A stretch of 64,000 bases of DNA, from contig NZ_HE578926.1 of the NCBI RefSeq assembly GCF_000313565.1, forward strand, positions 191,770-255,769, given 5' to 3'. A program made the position numbers and the translations under genes. The notes beneath the pieces were generated by a model. That model was not told the origin of the DNA. It searched no databases and saw only the letters and a program-made list of their open reading frames with translations. Shown here piece after piece: positions 23,635 through 31,793 of this stretch. The DNA comes from Dielma fastidiosa (GTDB taxonomy: Bacteria; Bacillota_I; Bacilli_A; Erysipelotrichales; Erysipelotrichaceae). Numbering within the stretch: the stretch's first letter is position 1; every line of letters begins with the position of its first letter.

Positions 23635-25087
23635 ACAGCAATTTTCAAATCTGATCTATGAATATCTACTTCAAAAATTCCATTTTCAGCACTATCAGCT
23701 AAATGATACGCTGCCAACTATTGATAGTTTCTGCCGCGAATTCAGCGTTTCTGCGCAAACTGTACAGACCGCGCTTAAACGGCTGCGTGATGAGGGTTAT
23801 ATAACGATGCGCAATGGTCAATATACGAAAGTGATTTTCAGCCAGAGTGAAGCGGAAGCACAGGCATTTAATCTGCGCTTTTTTGCCGAGCGCAGCGCTG
23901 CTTTTGCGGATTTAAGTGAGGCTGGGCGATTAATCTGGATTCCCCTGCTGATTGAGGGAATGAAACAGCTGAATGCGGATGAAATTCATTATCTTTCTTC
24001 ACTGGCGGAATGTACCCATGTGGAAGATCCGGTTTATTTCTATTGTTTTATTCTGCAGAAGCTGGAAAATCCATTAGCTATGAATCTCTTTTGGGAATTT
24101 ACACTCTATCAGGGATTCCCTATCACTCATCGCAACAATACCGATAATTTCTATAATCTTGATTTGATTCGTCAGGGATTAAAAGGCGCTGTGCATCACC
24201 TCAAAATAAAAGCATGGCCTAACCTCTTAGATCAGCTGCTCTTGCTTCAGGATAATATTTATGCCCGCTCTGCCGATTATATACAAAAAGCCCAAGAGGC
24301 AAACAGCAGCGCTCCCCAGCTGCCTTTTAGATGGCGGATTTATCGTGAACGTCCGCAGCATTGTTACAGCTTGGCGGTGCGTTTGATGCATGACATATAT
24401 CTAGGCGAATACCGAGCTTCACACTATCTGCCCTCTTATGAAAAAATGGCAGAAAAATATGGATATTCCATCAGTACGATCCGCCGAACAATTAAATTGC
24501 TGAATCAGCTTGGCACATGCCGCAGTGAAAATGGCAAAGGTACCCGTATCTTCACGATTGGCGAAAAGGGTGATTCACCGGATTTCAGCTGCAAGGCGAT
24601 CCGCCGCAATCTCGCCTACTTTTTTCAGGCCTTTGAGTTAATCATCTATTCATGTGAAAATGTCTTTATGATGACTCTGCCGACGCTGACTGCTCAGCAG
24701 TACAATGATTTAATCAATCAGCTGAAAATCTATGCAGACACTGACCAATGTGAATTATCGCTCTGGTGTCTGCTGATCACGATTGCTGAGGCGTGTCCGC
24801 TGCACAGCATCCGTGAAATATACGGCAAATTATATGGTTTATTTCTATGGGGACACCCATTAAAAGCTAATCATGAAAGAGGCGAGCATAATATCAGCGA
24901 TCAAGATTTTACTCTGGCACTGATACATACTCTTGAAAATAAAAATATTAATGAAACCGCGCTGCTGATTAAAGATTTTGTAAGCCGTCAGTTTATCCGT
25001 GCAGAAAACTATCTGCTGAAACAGGGAATGCAGCCTGAAGAACTGCGGCTGCCAATCTCCTTCCGTCTGCTTGTTCCCGCTGAATGA
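23624..25087 (+). CDS. Regulator with two GntR-type winged-helix domains
   Basis: 487 residues from TTG 23624, fixed by AGGAGGT 8 bases before it. Residues about 4-72 form one GntR winged helix (LPTIDSFCREFSVSAQTVQ then GYITMRNGQ). Residues about 243-312 form a second (LPSYEKMAEKYGYSISTIR then GTCRSENGKGTRIF). Each is followed by a helical domain (about 80-235 and 320-487) without a recognised ligand fold, so the protein looks like an internal duplication. Its promoter region contains a tandem direct repeat with 22-base period. Target genes may be the divergent kinase, itself, and the c-di-GMP gene downstream. Confidence 0.78.
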   Translation: MRNEQQFSNLIYEYLLQKFHFQHYQLNDTLPTIDSFCREFSVSAQTVQTALKRLRDEGYITMRNGQYTKVIFSQSEAEAQAFNLRFFAERSAAFADLSEAGRLIWIPLLIEGMKQLNADEIHYLSSLAECTHVEDPVYFYCFILQKLENPLAMNLFWEFTLYQGFPITHRNNTDNFYNLDLIRQGLKGAVHHLKIKAWPNLLDQLLLLQDNIYARSADYIQKAQEANSSAPQLPFRWRIYRERPQHCYSLAVRLMHDIYLGEYRASHYLPSYEKMAEKYGYSISTIRRTIKLLNQLGTCRSENGKGTRIFTIGEKGDSPDFSCKAIRRNLAYFFQAFELIIYSCENVFMMTLPTLTAQQYNDLINQLKIYADTDQCELSLWCLLITIAEACPLHSIREIYGKLYGLFLWGHPLKANHERGEHNISDQDFTLALIHTLENKNINETALLIKDFVSRQFIRAENYLLKQGMQPEELRLPISFRLLVPAE

Positions 25088-25159
25088 TATCGTTTCCTTG
25101 CATTTTTTGGTAAATAAAGATAAGATAAAATATATAGAAGGACAATAAGGGGTGATTCT

Positions 25160-27619
25160 GTGAAACTTGATAACTTTTATGTTGATGACAAAATGGTCAG
25201 TAAGGCTTTGATGAGCAGTATCGATGATTATATCTATTTGGGAGATCTGACAACTAATGTGTTTTTTGTTTCACAGAATATGTATGATGATTTTGATTTA
25301 CCCGGCCGTTTAGTAGAGGATCTGGTTAATGTCTGGGGAAGATTGATTCATGAAAAGGATAAAGAACGCTACTTTAAATCCATTGATGATATGCTGGCTG
25401 GCAAAGCGGATTCACATAACGAGGAATATCAGATCCGCAACCGCAAGGGTCAGTATGTTTGGGTACATTGCAAGGGATGTCTGTATCGTGATCCGCAAAC
25501 ACAGGCGCCGCTTTCATTCATCGGTATTGTAAAGAAACCATCATCACTTGGCAAGGTTGATTCTATTACCGGACTGCTTGCCCATGAAACGTTTCAGGAA
25601 ACGCTGCAGAATCTCTCGGCGGACGGCATGCTCGATAACGCCGGTTTTATGATTCTCGGCATAGATAATTTCACCAAAATCAATACGCTGAAAACACACC
25701 ATTTTGGTGATATCGTACTGCGCAATACGGCTCAGGATCTGACAGGTTTATTGCCTGAAAGCGTTCAGCTCTATCGTTTTGACGGCGATCAATTTGCCAT
25801 TTTTACACCCGACGGCACCCGCTGCTCATTACGGGCAATCTATGAAACCATTCAGGCTTATACATCGCACAGTCACAGTGCGGAGGGCCAGACCTATGAT
25901 TTCACTATGTCAGCTGGGGCGGTACGTTTTGCCGATATCAGCGACATCGATGAAAAAGCTGAAAAATGCGCGGCTATCGCTTTAAAAGAAGCAAAAGCGA
26001 ACGGTAAAAATCAGTGTGTCTTCTTTGAGGAAAGCATGCTGGATTATAAAGTTAGAGAACAGGCGATCCTTCAGGATCTTCAGGAAAGTATTGCCGATAA
26101 CTATGCAGGCTATCATCTTGTCTATCAGCCAATAGCCGACGCGGCAACGCTGCGTATCATCGGCGCTGAGGCACTGCTTCGCTATCAAAGTAAAACCTAT
26201 GGCGCCTTATATCCCGATGAATTTATCCATCTGCTTGAAAATTCCGGCTTGATTCTGCCAGTCGGACGCTGGGTACTCAGCGAAGCAATCAAAATGTGCG
26301 CGAAATGGCGTCAGCGGATTCCGGAATTCGTCATGAGTGTAAATGTTTCCTGTCTGCAGCTTAAAGATGATGATTTTCCTCATATCGTAGAAACGGAGCT
26401 TGAGAAAGCCCATCTGCCGGCCGACAGCCTGATCTTAGAAATGACTGAATCTTATTTCGTGAGTGATAGTGATATCATCGCAGACGCGTTATCAAAACTG
26501 CGGAAACTGGGCTGCAACATTGCTATGGATGATTTTGGCACCGGATATTCCTCATTGGGAAGACTGACAAACTTTAATATTGATATTGTGAAAATTGACC
26601 GTTTGTTTGTGCAGCAGCTCTATGCCAACCATTTTAATCACAGCTTTATTGAAGCGGTCATCCGGCTTTGCCACAGTGCCGGTATGAAGGTATGTGTGGA
26701 AGGTGTGGAAACCTGTGAGGAACAGCAAAGCATCAGTTCACTTTATTCAGATACTTTACAAGGCTATTTCTTCTCAAAACCAATACCGCCGCAAAGCTTT
26801 GAAGAGAATTTCATCGCACAGCCAGACTGTATGGGTAAATATGCGATTAAAGAGGAATTGCCGCCATACTGCATTAAAATGTCCAGCAATAAGGATTTGT
26901 TGTTAATGATGATGGATGCGGTACCTCTAGGCTTTAACTTATGGAATCACAATTATCAGAATGTAGAATGCAATCATGCCGCTGTTAAGATGTTTGACTT
27001 ATTAAGCGAAGAGGAATATCTCGATCATTTCTATGATTTATCCCCAGAATATCAGCCTGACGGTACACCCTCCATGCAGAAAGCAAAAGAATATATCAGT
27101 AAAGCCTTTGAAAAAGGCAGCTGTGTATTCTATTGGCAGCATCAAAAACTGAATGGTGAGCCAATGCCTTGTGAGGTTACTTTAGTTCGCATCCGATATA
27201 AAAATGAATATCTGGTTGCCGGTTATACGCGTGATTTAAGAAGACAGTTACGAATTGAAGCACTATGTGAAAGCAAGTGTCATGTCTATGATCCGCTGCC
27301 TGAGGCAGTGATGATTTTTGACATTGCAAAGCATGCTTGTGTCTATGCAAATCCATTCATGCTTGAATTTGTCAATGCGAAAGCTTATCCGCTGCAGCTG
27401 GATCAATTTCTGATGCCGCCGCTGAGTATGAAGGAGCTCATTGATCTTTCATGTCATCAGCTGAATATCGGCAAACGTATCTTTACCTTTGAATTCAACC
27501 TGCTGATTAAAGGCAAGCCAACGCCTGTTTTAGCAAGCAGCACATATCTCAGTGATCATCATGACTATTTGATGATAACCTTAAATCGCACTGAATTAAA
27601 ACCAGAAGTCAGTTTATAA
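25160..27619 (+). CDS. c-di-GMP phosphodiesterase: PAS, degenerate GGDEF, EAL, PAS-like tail
   Basis: 819 residues, soluble. A PAS domain lies at about 20-130. The GGDEF domain (about 138-298) has the active-site loop changed to RFDGDQF, so cyclase activity is unlikely. The EAL domain (about 305-560) looks complete: AEALLRY, NVSCLQL, EMTES, DDFGTGYSSLG, KIDRLFV, EGVET and QGYFFSKP carry the Glu, Asn, Asp-Asp, Lys and Gln residues for metal binding and catalysis. Residues 580-819 look like two PAS-type sensory folds. It probably lowers c-di-GMP, with the degenerate GGDEF as a possible GTP sensor. RBS GGGGTGA. Its start is 72 bases after the tandem-GntR stop. Confidence 0.92.
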   Translation: MKLDNFYVDDKMVSKALMSSIDDYIYLGDLTTNVFFVSQNMYDDFDLPGRLVEDLVNVWGRLIHEKDKERYFKSIDDMLAGKADSHNEEYQIRNRKGQYVWVHCKGCLYRDPQTQAPLSFIGIVKKPSSLGKVDSITGLLAHETFQETLQNLSADGMLDNAGFMILGIDNFTKINTLKTHHFGDIVLRNTAQDLTGLLPESVQLYRFDGDQFAIFTPDGTRCSLRAIYETIQAYTSHSHSAEGQTYDFTMSAGAVRFADISDIDEKAEKCAAIALKEAKANGKNQCVFFEESMLDYKVREQAILQDLQESIADNYAGYHLVYQPIADAATLRIIGAEALLRYQSKTYGALYPDEFIHLLENSGLILPVGRWVLSEAIKMCAKWRQRIPEFVMSVNVSCLQLKDDDFPHIVETELEKAHLPADSLILEMTESYFVSDSDIIADALSKLRKLGCNIAMDDFGTGYSSLGRLTNFNIDIVKIDRLFVQQLYANHFNHSFIEAVIRLCHSAGMKVCVEGVETCEEQQSISSLYSDTLQGYFFSKPIPPQSFEENFIAQPDCMGKYAIKEELPPYCIKMSSNKDLLLMMMDAVPLGFNLWNHNYQNVECNHAAVKMFDLLSEEEYLDHFYDLSPEYQPDGTPSMQKAKEYISKAFEKGSCVFYWQHQKLNGEPMPCEVTLVRIRYKNEYLVAGYTRDLRRQLRIEALCESKCHVYDPLPEAVMIFDIAKHACVYANPFMLEFVNAKAYPLQLDQFLMPPLSMKELIDLSCHQLNIGKRIFTFEFNLLIKGKPTPVLASSTYLSDHHDYLMITLNRTELKPEVSL

Positions 27620-27632
27620 GGAAATATCAAAA

Positions 27633-27666
27633 AAGCAGGCTATAATTCAATCACTAGAACCTGCTT
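27633..27666 (+). terminator. First terminator after the EAL gene
   Basis: AAGCAGG (27633-27639) pairs with CCTGCTT (27660-27666), followed by CATTTTCTTTT. Confidence 0.6.
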
Positions 27667-27700
27667 CATTTTCTTTTAATACTATTGCCCATTACCCATA

Positions 27701-27729
27701 AAATCGTCACCCGCAAAAAGTGACGATTT
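27701..27729. terminator. Second terminator in the EAL/MerR gap
   Basis: AAATCGTCAC (27701-27710) pairs with GTGACGATTT (27720-27729), then TTATT. On the - strand the hairpin is followed by TATGGG, so it mainly serves + strand transcripts. Confidence 0.75.
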
Positions 27730-27742
27730 TTATTATTTAATT

Positions 27743-27871
27743 TTAATGAATGAGCCAGCCATAATCCTGCCGACAATCCACTACATAATCTGCATATACA
27801 ATATCATCAATGATTTGAGAGATTATCATATAGTGTTTCTCAAAAACAATAAAACGAACGTCAATGTACAC
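27743..27871 (-). CDS. Possible 42-residue ORF downstream of the MerR gene
   Basis: A frame open from the MerR stop codon, with a GTG at 27871 preceded by TTAGGGAT, ends at TAA 27743. It encodes a stretch with IISQIIDDIVYADYVVDC. No family is recognised. It may be a small gene, a leftover of a longer MerR product, or chance. The remaining bases between 27620 and 27912 hold only the two terminators. Confidence 0.2.
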   Translation of the reverse strand: MYIDVRFIVFEKHYMIISQIIDDIVYADYVVDCRQDYGWLIH

Positions 27872-27912
27872 ATCCCTAATAGTTCTGTTTTTAATTAATC
27901 CCTCAATAATTT

Positions 27913-28731
27913 TTAACTATAAAAATTCATAATTGCATGGCTGATTGCCAATGCGCTTCCTTTTCCATAACGCTGATCTAATACAGAGAGCATTTCTTTA
28001 TCCTTAACAAACAGTTCTGCTTGTTTGCACAACAGCGCTTTGACATCAACAGCCTGATAAAGCTGCCGGCAGACAAACTCATATTCACCAATCATTCGCT
28101 TAGCTGATAACTCATCGCCGCCCAATCGTTCATGCTCTGCGATACGCTTAAACAGCTCATCTATACGTCGCTGATATGAATTAAGAAGCTGATTATTTTC
28201 ACTCGGTTTTCCATACCATTCAATCATTTTCTTAAAATTCTGCTGTGCCTTAGACTCTCCTGCATGATTCATATATACTTGCCGATATGCTTCTATACCG
28301 CCAAATTGATCAGTAAGTGCCTGTAGCTGTTCTTCTCGCATATCTGTAATTAATTCCTGAAACAATTGTTCAATTTCAAGCTGACTGAATTCCTTAAAAC
28401 TCATTGTATTTTCTCCTTTCATTACATCATCAATTAAACGAATCAGATTACCAAGCCGATGTTTTTTCATTTGTAATAATCGTTTCTGTTTAATCAATGC
28501 TGCTTCTTTATCAAAGGATGGATTTTCTATGATTATCTTAATTTTCTTCAGCGGCAAATCAAATTCTTTAAAAAATAAAATCTGTTGGAGTTTTGCCAGT
28601 GCTTCTTCATCATAATAACGATATCCTGATACACTATAAGCTGTCGGCTTCAGCAAATTAATTTTGTCATAATAATGCAGTGTGCGCACACTGATACCGC
28701 TGATTTCAGATACTTCTTTTACTGTTTTCAT
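27913..28731 (-). CDS. MerR-family regulator with TipAS drug-binding domain
   Basis: 272 residues. The N-terminal MerR HTH (about 1-70) reads VSEISGISVRTLHYYDKINLL, followed by the dimer coiled coil. From about 110 the TipAS/antibiotic-recognition domain follows (LFQELITDMREEQ, MNFYS end). Relatives (Mta, TipAL, SkgA) bind drugs or oxidants and activate exporters. The gene's own promoter has the 19-bp spacer with a dyad that defines MerR control, so it is autoregulated. No exporter is directly adjacent; the MATE gene is 7 kb away. Confidence 0.92.
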   Translation of the reverse strand: MKTVKEVSEISGISVRTLHYYDKINLLKPTAYSVSGYRYYDEEALAKLQQILFFKEFDLPLKKIKIIIENPSFDKEAALIKQKRLLQMKKHRLGNLIRLIDDVMKGENTMSFKEFSQLEIEQLFQELITDMREEQLQALTDQFGGIEAYRQVYMNHAGESKAQQNFKKMIEWYGKPSENNQLLNSYQRRIDELFKRIAEHERLGGDELSAKRMIGEYEFVCRQLYQAVDVKALLCKQAELFVKDKEMLSVLDQRYGKGSALAISHAIMNFYS

Positions 28732-28754
28732 ATTATCCCTCCCTTGATATTAAC

Positions 28755-28785
28755 AATTTACACTATGACGCTGTGTCAGTGTCAA
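28755..28785 (-). promoter_or_regulatory. MerR-type promoter/operator of the MerR-TipAS gene
   Basis: The - strand has TTGACA (28785-28780), a 19-base spacer and TAAATT (28760-28755). The spacer holds the dyad ACACTGAC...GTCATAGTGT. A 19-bp spacer with centred dyad is the hallmark of MerR-activated promoters. Confidence 0.78.
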
Positions 28786-28820
28786 CAAGAAAATAATATC
28801 TTCATACTATAAATCAAAAA

Positions 28821-28859
28821 GCAGTAAATCTCTAGATATAGAATCTAAGCCTTTACTGC
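28821..28859 (-). terminator. Terminator of the yjdF-like gene
   Basis: The - strand has GCAGTAAA...TTTACTGC with inner TAGAT/ATCTA pairing, then TTTTTG. Confidence 0.78.
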
Positions 28860-28882
28860 CTCATTTATTTTTCTGTGAGCTT

Positions 28883-29254
28883 CTATTTCCTGCCTTTTTG
28901 TTTTGCCTGCTTCTGTTCTTTTCGCTCTGCTTTGCGCGCATTCAGCAATTCCTGCTGTCTGAGCTTTAACGCCTGCTGTGCTTTCGTGCTGTGTGATGCG
29001 TTTTGTAACTCACGGCGGCTTTCTTTTAAACGGCGTTTATAATTCTTTGACCGCTCTTTAACCTTGATACTGACCGCCGGACTGAATGGCAGTTCTCTTA
29101 AGCGCGGCAGCAAGGCTAACAGCTCTGTTTCTTTTGGTTCACTACCAAAAGTAATCTTACAAGCTTCAAGCTTATGATCCGCCTGCCGCTCAATAACGCC
29201 AACCCAAAAAGGGTCTTCAAAGTAAACCTTAAGACACTGTGATCCTTTGTTCAT
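28883..29254 (-). CDS. yjdF: YjdF family protein (DUF2992)
   Basis: 123 residues. The N-terminal half has the family pattern LKVYFEDPFWVGVIER and LEACKITFGSEPKETEL. The C-terminal half is very rich in Lys, Arg, Gln and Glu. Function is unknown. In Bacillota this gene stands behind the yjdF RNA motif, described as a riboswitch that responds to azaaromatic compounds, so YjdF is thought to act on such toxic heteroaromatics. The leader here fits that motif. RBS AAAGGAGGA is strong and can be masked by the leader. It has its own promoter and terminator. Confidence 0.85.
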   Translation of the reverse strand: MNKGSQCLKVYFEDPFWVGVIERQADHKLEACKITFGSEPKETELLALLPRLRELPFSPAVSIKVKERSKNYKRRLKESRRELQNASHSTKAQQALKLRQQELLNARKAERKEQKQAKQKGRK

Positions 29255-29259
29255 GATAA

Positions 29260-29352
29260 ATCCTCCTTTAACTATACATGAACAAAGAATGGACGACCTA
29301 AGGAGGAAGGTTACTGACAGTTTCCTGCAACTGGACTACCGGCCAGTTCGTG
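29260..29352 (-). promoter_or_regulatory. yjdF-type (azaaromatic) riboswitch leader with anti-Shine-Dalgarno
   Basis: The - strand leader contains GGCCGGTAGTCCAG, the hairpin CAGTT-GCAGGA-AACTG, GTAACC, and TTCCTCCTTAGG (29309-29298). The TCCTCCTT within it is complementary to AAGGAGGA of the RBS (29268-29261). So the switch most likely works on translation by freeing or hiding the RBS. The assignment rests on the gene downstream and recall of the motif's conserved sequence. Confidence 0.72.
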
Positions 29353-29371
29353 TTTTTATCTTTGTATGATA

Positions 29372-29400
29372 AGTTTATCGTGTTTCATGATAAACGTCAA
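29372..29400 (-). promoter_or_regulatory. Promoter with operator dyads before the yjdF riboswitch
   Basis: The - strand has TTGACG (29400-29395), 17 bases, TAAACT (29377-29372). On the + strand GTTTATC (29373-29379) and GATAAAC (29389-29395) form a dyad across the spacer, and GATAAGTTTATC overlaps the -10. A repressor site on top of riboswitch control is likely. Confidence 0.55.
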
Positions 29401-29421
29401 GCTCACAGGCTTTACACAAAA

Positions 29422-29445
29422 AAAGGACCATTGATATGATCCTTT
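29422..29445 (-). terminator. Terminator of the mannose-type PTS operon
   Basis: The - strand has AAAGGATCAT...ATGGTCCTTT, then TTTTTTG. It overlaps the stop codon of the IIA gene. Confidence 0.85.
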
Positions 29446-29830
29446 AGTCTCTAAGTATATGATTGATGCAAAGTATCTGACGGCGGGCTTCTTCGACGAT
29501 TTCATCGATTCGCTGATCATTTAATGCCTCACCGGCAAAAATACATTCCATGACTAAGCCCAGATTAATGCCTGTGATACAAACGATATTATACTCACCG
29601 ATCAGTCTTGATACGACTTGTGTGACACTGCCGCCGATCACATCAGTAAAAATCAGAACCTTTTCCCCTGCTTCAAACGCATCCAGCAGTGATTTCAAAG
29701 CAGCGGTTACATCAAACTGTCCATCTACATAGGCATTAAGCGTATAAATATCCTGATTGCCGCTGAGTACCTTGATTGCGCTGGCATATCCGTCAGCCAA
29801 ATGTCCATGTGTCGCGATTATATATTTCAT
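29444..29830 (-). CDS. PTS mannose/fructose/sorbose-family EIIA
   Basis: 128 residues, the size of a stand-alone EIIA-Man domain, cytosolic. The phospho-accepting His lies in IIATHGHLADG near the N-terminus, and IFTDVIGGS and VCITGINLGLVME are family boxes. It passes phosphate from HPr to the IIB protein. It is the last gene of the LevR-IIB-IIC-IID-SIS-IIA operon and starts 12 bases after the SIS gene. Confidence 0.93.
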   Translation of the reverse strand: MKYIIATHGHLADGYASAIKVLSGNQDIYTLNAYVDGQFDVTAALKSLLDAFEAGEKVLIFTDVIGGSVTQVVSRLIGEYNIVCITGINLGLVMECIFAGEALNDQRIDEIVEEARRQILCINHILRD

Positions 29831-29842
29831 TCATTTACCTCT

Positions 29843-30949
29843 CTAATTCACATGTGTTTCCAGCTGACTGCTGGCGCCATCATTGCGGGCATGAATCGTG
29901 CTCAGACCCATATCCATTGCCATCAGATGCGCAATCATCTGAAATGGAATCAGATATTCAAGTACATAAATATACTCTTTATCAAGAAAATCCGCATGCA
30001 GTGAGACAGCGTCCAGATCGGGATGATCGTTATGCGCAATCAGCACGCAATTGTTTGAATACTGTCTGCACCATTTCAAAAGCTGACTCAACCGCTGTGA
30101 TTCTTTTGCTTTAGGCGCGATCAGGAAAATGAGCGAATCCGTCTCGATCTGCGTCGTTCCCTGATGCATAAATTCTTCCATTTCATAAACGACAGGTGCT
30201 AACGCCGTGGCTTCCGCAATCTTTAAACTGCCTTCAAGCGCTAAAGCATAGCCTGATCCAAAGCCGATATAACGGGCCACTTTAGAATGAATCAGCATAT
30301 GTTTATTAGCTTCATACCATTTTTTAGTTTGTATGATGCAGTCCTCACAAGCCGCCGGCAGCTTTTCAAAATCACTGATCCATTGTTCATATTCGCCTTG
30401 ACTCAGCTTACCATACGCATAAGCGGTTTCTAAGATACAGAGAAAGAAAATGGTCAGCGAAGCGATATGTCCCTTCGTTTCAATATAAGATGCTTCCTCA
30501 TAGGACATTTTGTCAATTACCACTGTGCTGCGTTTCGCTAATTCAGAATGAATATCATAGGTGGTACAAATGACAGGAATCCCTAATTGCAAAGCAATCT
30601 CAGCCATTTTCACTGGTCCCTTTGTAGATCCTGAATGCGCCGGACATAGCATGGCTATTTCATCAGGACGATAAACCCCATTCACATTAAACTGCTCATG
30701 TTCTAAAAAGGCAGCTGGATTTGTAACGGTAACTTCGATTGCCAGCAACTCCTCAATCATCGGTTTCAGCATCATGCCGATATAAGTGCCTGAAGCCTGA
30801 CCGCTGAAGTAAATCTTCTTAATCGGATGCTTCAAAAACAATGCCACAAATTCCCTGCTTAATTGCTTGCGATGCGCAATCAGGGTACGGATCAATTCAG
30901 GCTCAGCCATGATGCATTCCATCATCGCGTGTTTATTCTCTTCTTCCAT
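29843..30949 (-). CDS. SIS-domain sugar-phosphate isomerase/deglycase
   Basis: 368 residues with two SIS halves (phosphosugar binding), like the C-terminal part of GlmS and the FrlB/GfrF deglycases or AgaS. Visible are YFSGQASGTYIG and CPAHSGSTKGPVKMAEIA in the first half, and GFGSGYALALEGSLKIAEAT with EEFMHQG in the second. There is no glutaminase domain. In a mannose-family PTS operon this would process the incoming phosphorylated amino sugar or Amadori product (for example 6-P-fructosamine or glucoselysine type). The substrate remains open. It sits between IID and IIA. Confidence 0.87.
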   Translation of the reverse strand: MEEENKHAMMECIMAEPELIRTLIAHRKQLSREFVALFLKHPIKKIYFSGQASGTYIGMMLKPMIEELLAIEVTVTNPAAFLEHEQFNVNGVYRPDEIAMLCPAHSGSTKGPVKMAEIALQLGIPVICTTYDIHSELAKRSTVVIDKMSYEEASYIETKGHIASLTIFFLCILETAYAYGKLSQGEYEQWISDFEKLPAACEDCIIQTKKWYEANKHMLIHSKVARYIGFGSGYALALEGSLKIAEATALAPVVYEMEEFMHQGTTQIETDSLIFLIAPKAKESQRLSQLLKWCRQYSNNCVLIAHNDHPDLDAVSLHADFLDKEYIYVLEYLIPFQMIAHLMAMDMGLSTIHARNDGASSQLETHVN

Positions 30950-30971
30950 ACCTTACAAATCCTTTCCGACT

Positions 30972-31793
30972 TTAAATAATACCAAAAGCGCCAAGAATAA
31001 CGCCCACCACAATAACCGTAACCATCAGCATCGGTGCCTTCACATTCTTTTTGCGCATCAGCCACGCGCAGAACAAGGTGAGTGAAAGCGGCAAAAGATT
31101 CGGACAGATGCCGTCAAGAATTGCCTGCAGAGAAACCTCCGCCTGATCATAAGTAATAGACAGATTCGTTGACAGGAAGACATACGATGAGGTCAGCGCG
31201 CCTAACACCGTCAAACCAACGGTCAAGGCGATATCCGTCACCTTCTGCAGCAAGCCGGACGCCACTACTTTATCAATGAAACTGCTGCCCAGCTTGAAGC
31301 CATAATGAATGCCGTACCAGTGACAGACATAATTAGGCACGTTGAAGATTAAGAAATACACAAGGATACCAAATGGATTGCCGGCGATACACATCGCAGC
31401 ACCGACACTGGCCGCAATTACACGGAAACCGCTCGTAAAGAATAAAGTATCGCCGATTACCGATATCGGGCCCATTAAGCCTGTTTTGATGGCCGTAACC
31501 GTATCACCCATCTGATTGCCCGATTCCGCGTTCTGTACCTCCAAGGCAGCGGTAATGCCAACTACCCATGGTTCAATCTGCGGTGTTGTGTTATAAAATT
31601 CCACATGGCGCAGCAATGCCTGCTTCATGCCTTCCGGATCATCTTTATAGATCTTCTTAAAAATCGGTGTTAGGGAATAAATATAAAACAAATTATGCAT
31701 TCGTTCACTGTTGTATGAAAGCTCTACCGGCATACTGCGCCAGAATACTTTATTCAGATCTGATTTGGTTATCTCAAACTTTTTCTCACTCAT
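30972..31793 (-). CDS. PTS mannose-family EIID
   Basis: 273 residues. The N-terminal third is soluble (SDLNKVFWRSMPVELSYNSERM is the family opening). The C-terminal part has about four to five hydrophobic segments ending LMVTVIVVGVILGAFGII. With IIC it forms the membrane channel for the sugar. It overlaps IIC by 8 bases, showing translational coupling. Confidence 0.95.
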   Translation of the reverse strand: MSEKKFEITKSDLNKVFWRSMPVELSYNSERMHNLFYIYSLTPIFKKIYKDDPEGMKQALLRHVEFYNTTPQIEPWVVGITAALEVQNAESGNQMGDTVTAIKTGLMGPISVIGDTLFFTSGFRVIAASVGAAMCIAGNPFGILVYFLIFNVPNYVCHWYGIHYGFKLGSSFIDKVVASGLLQKVTDIALTVGLTVLGALTSSYVFLSTNLSITYDQAEVSLQAILDGICPNLLPLSLTLFCAWLMRKKNVKAPMLMVTVIVVGVILGAFGII

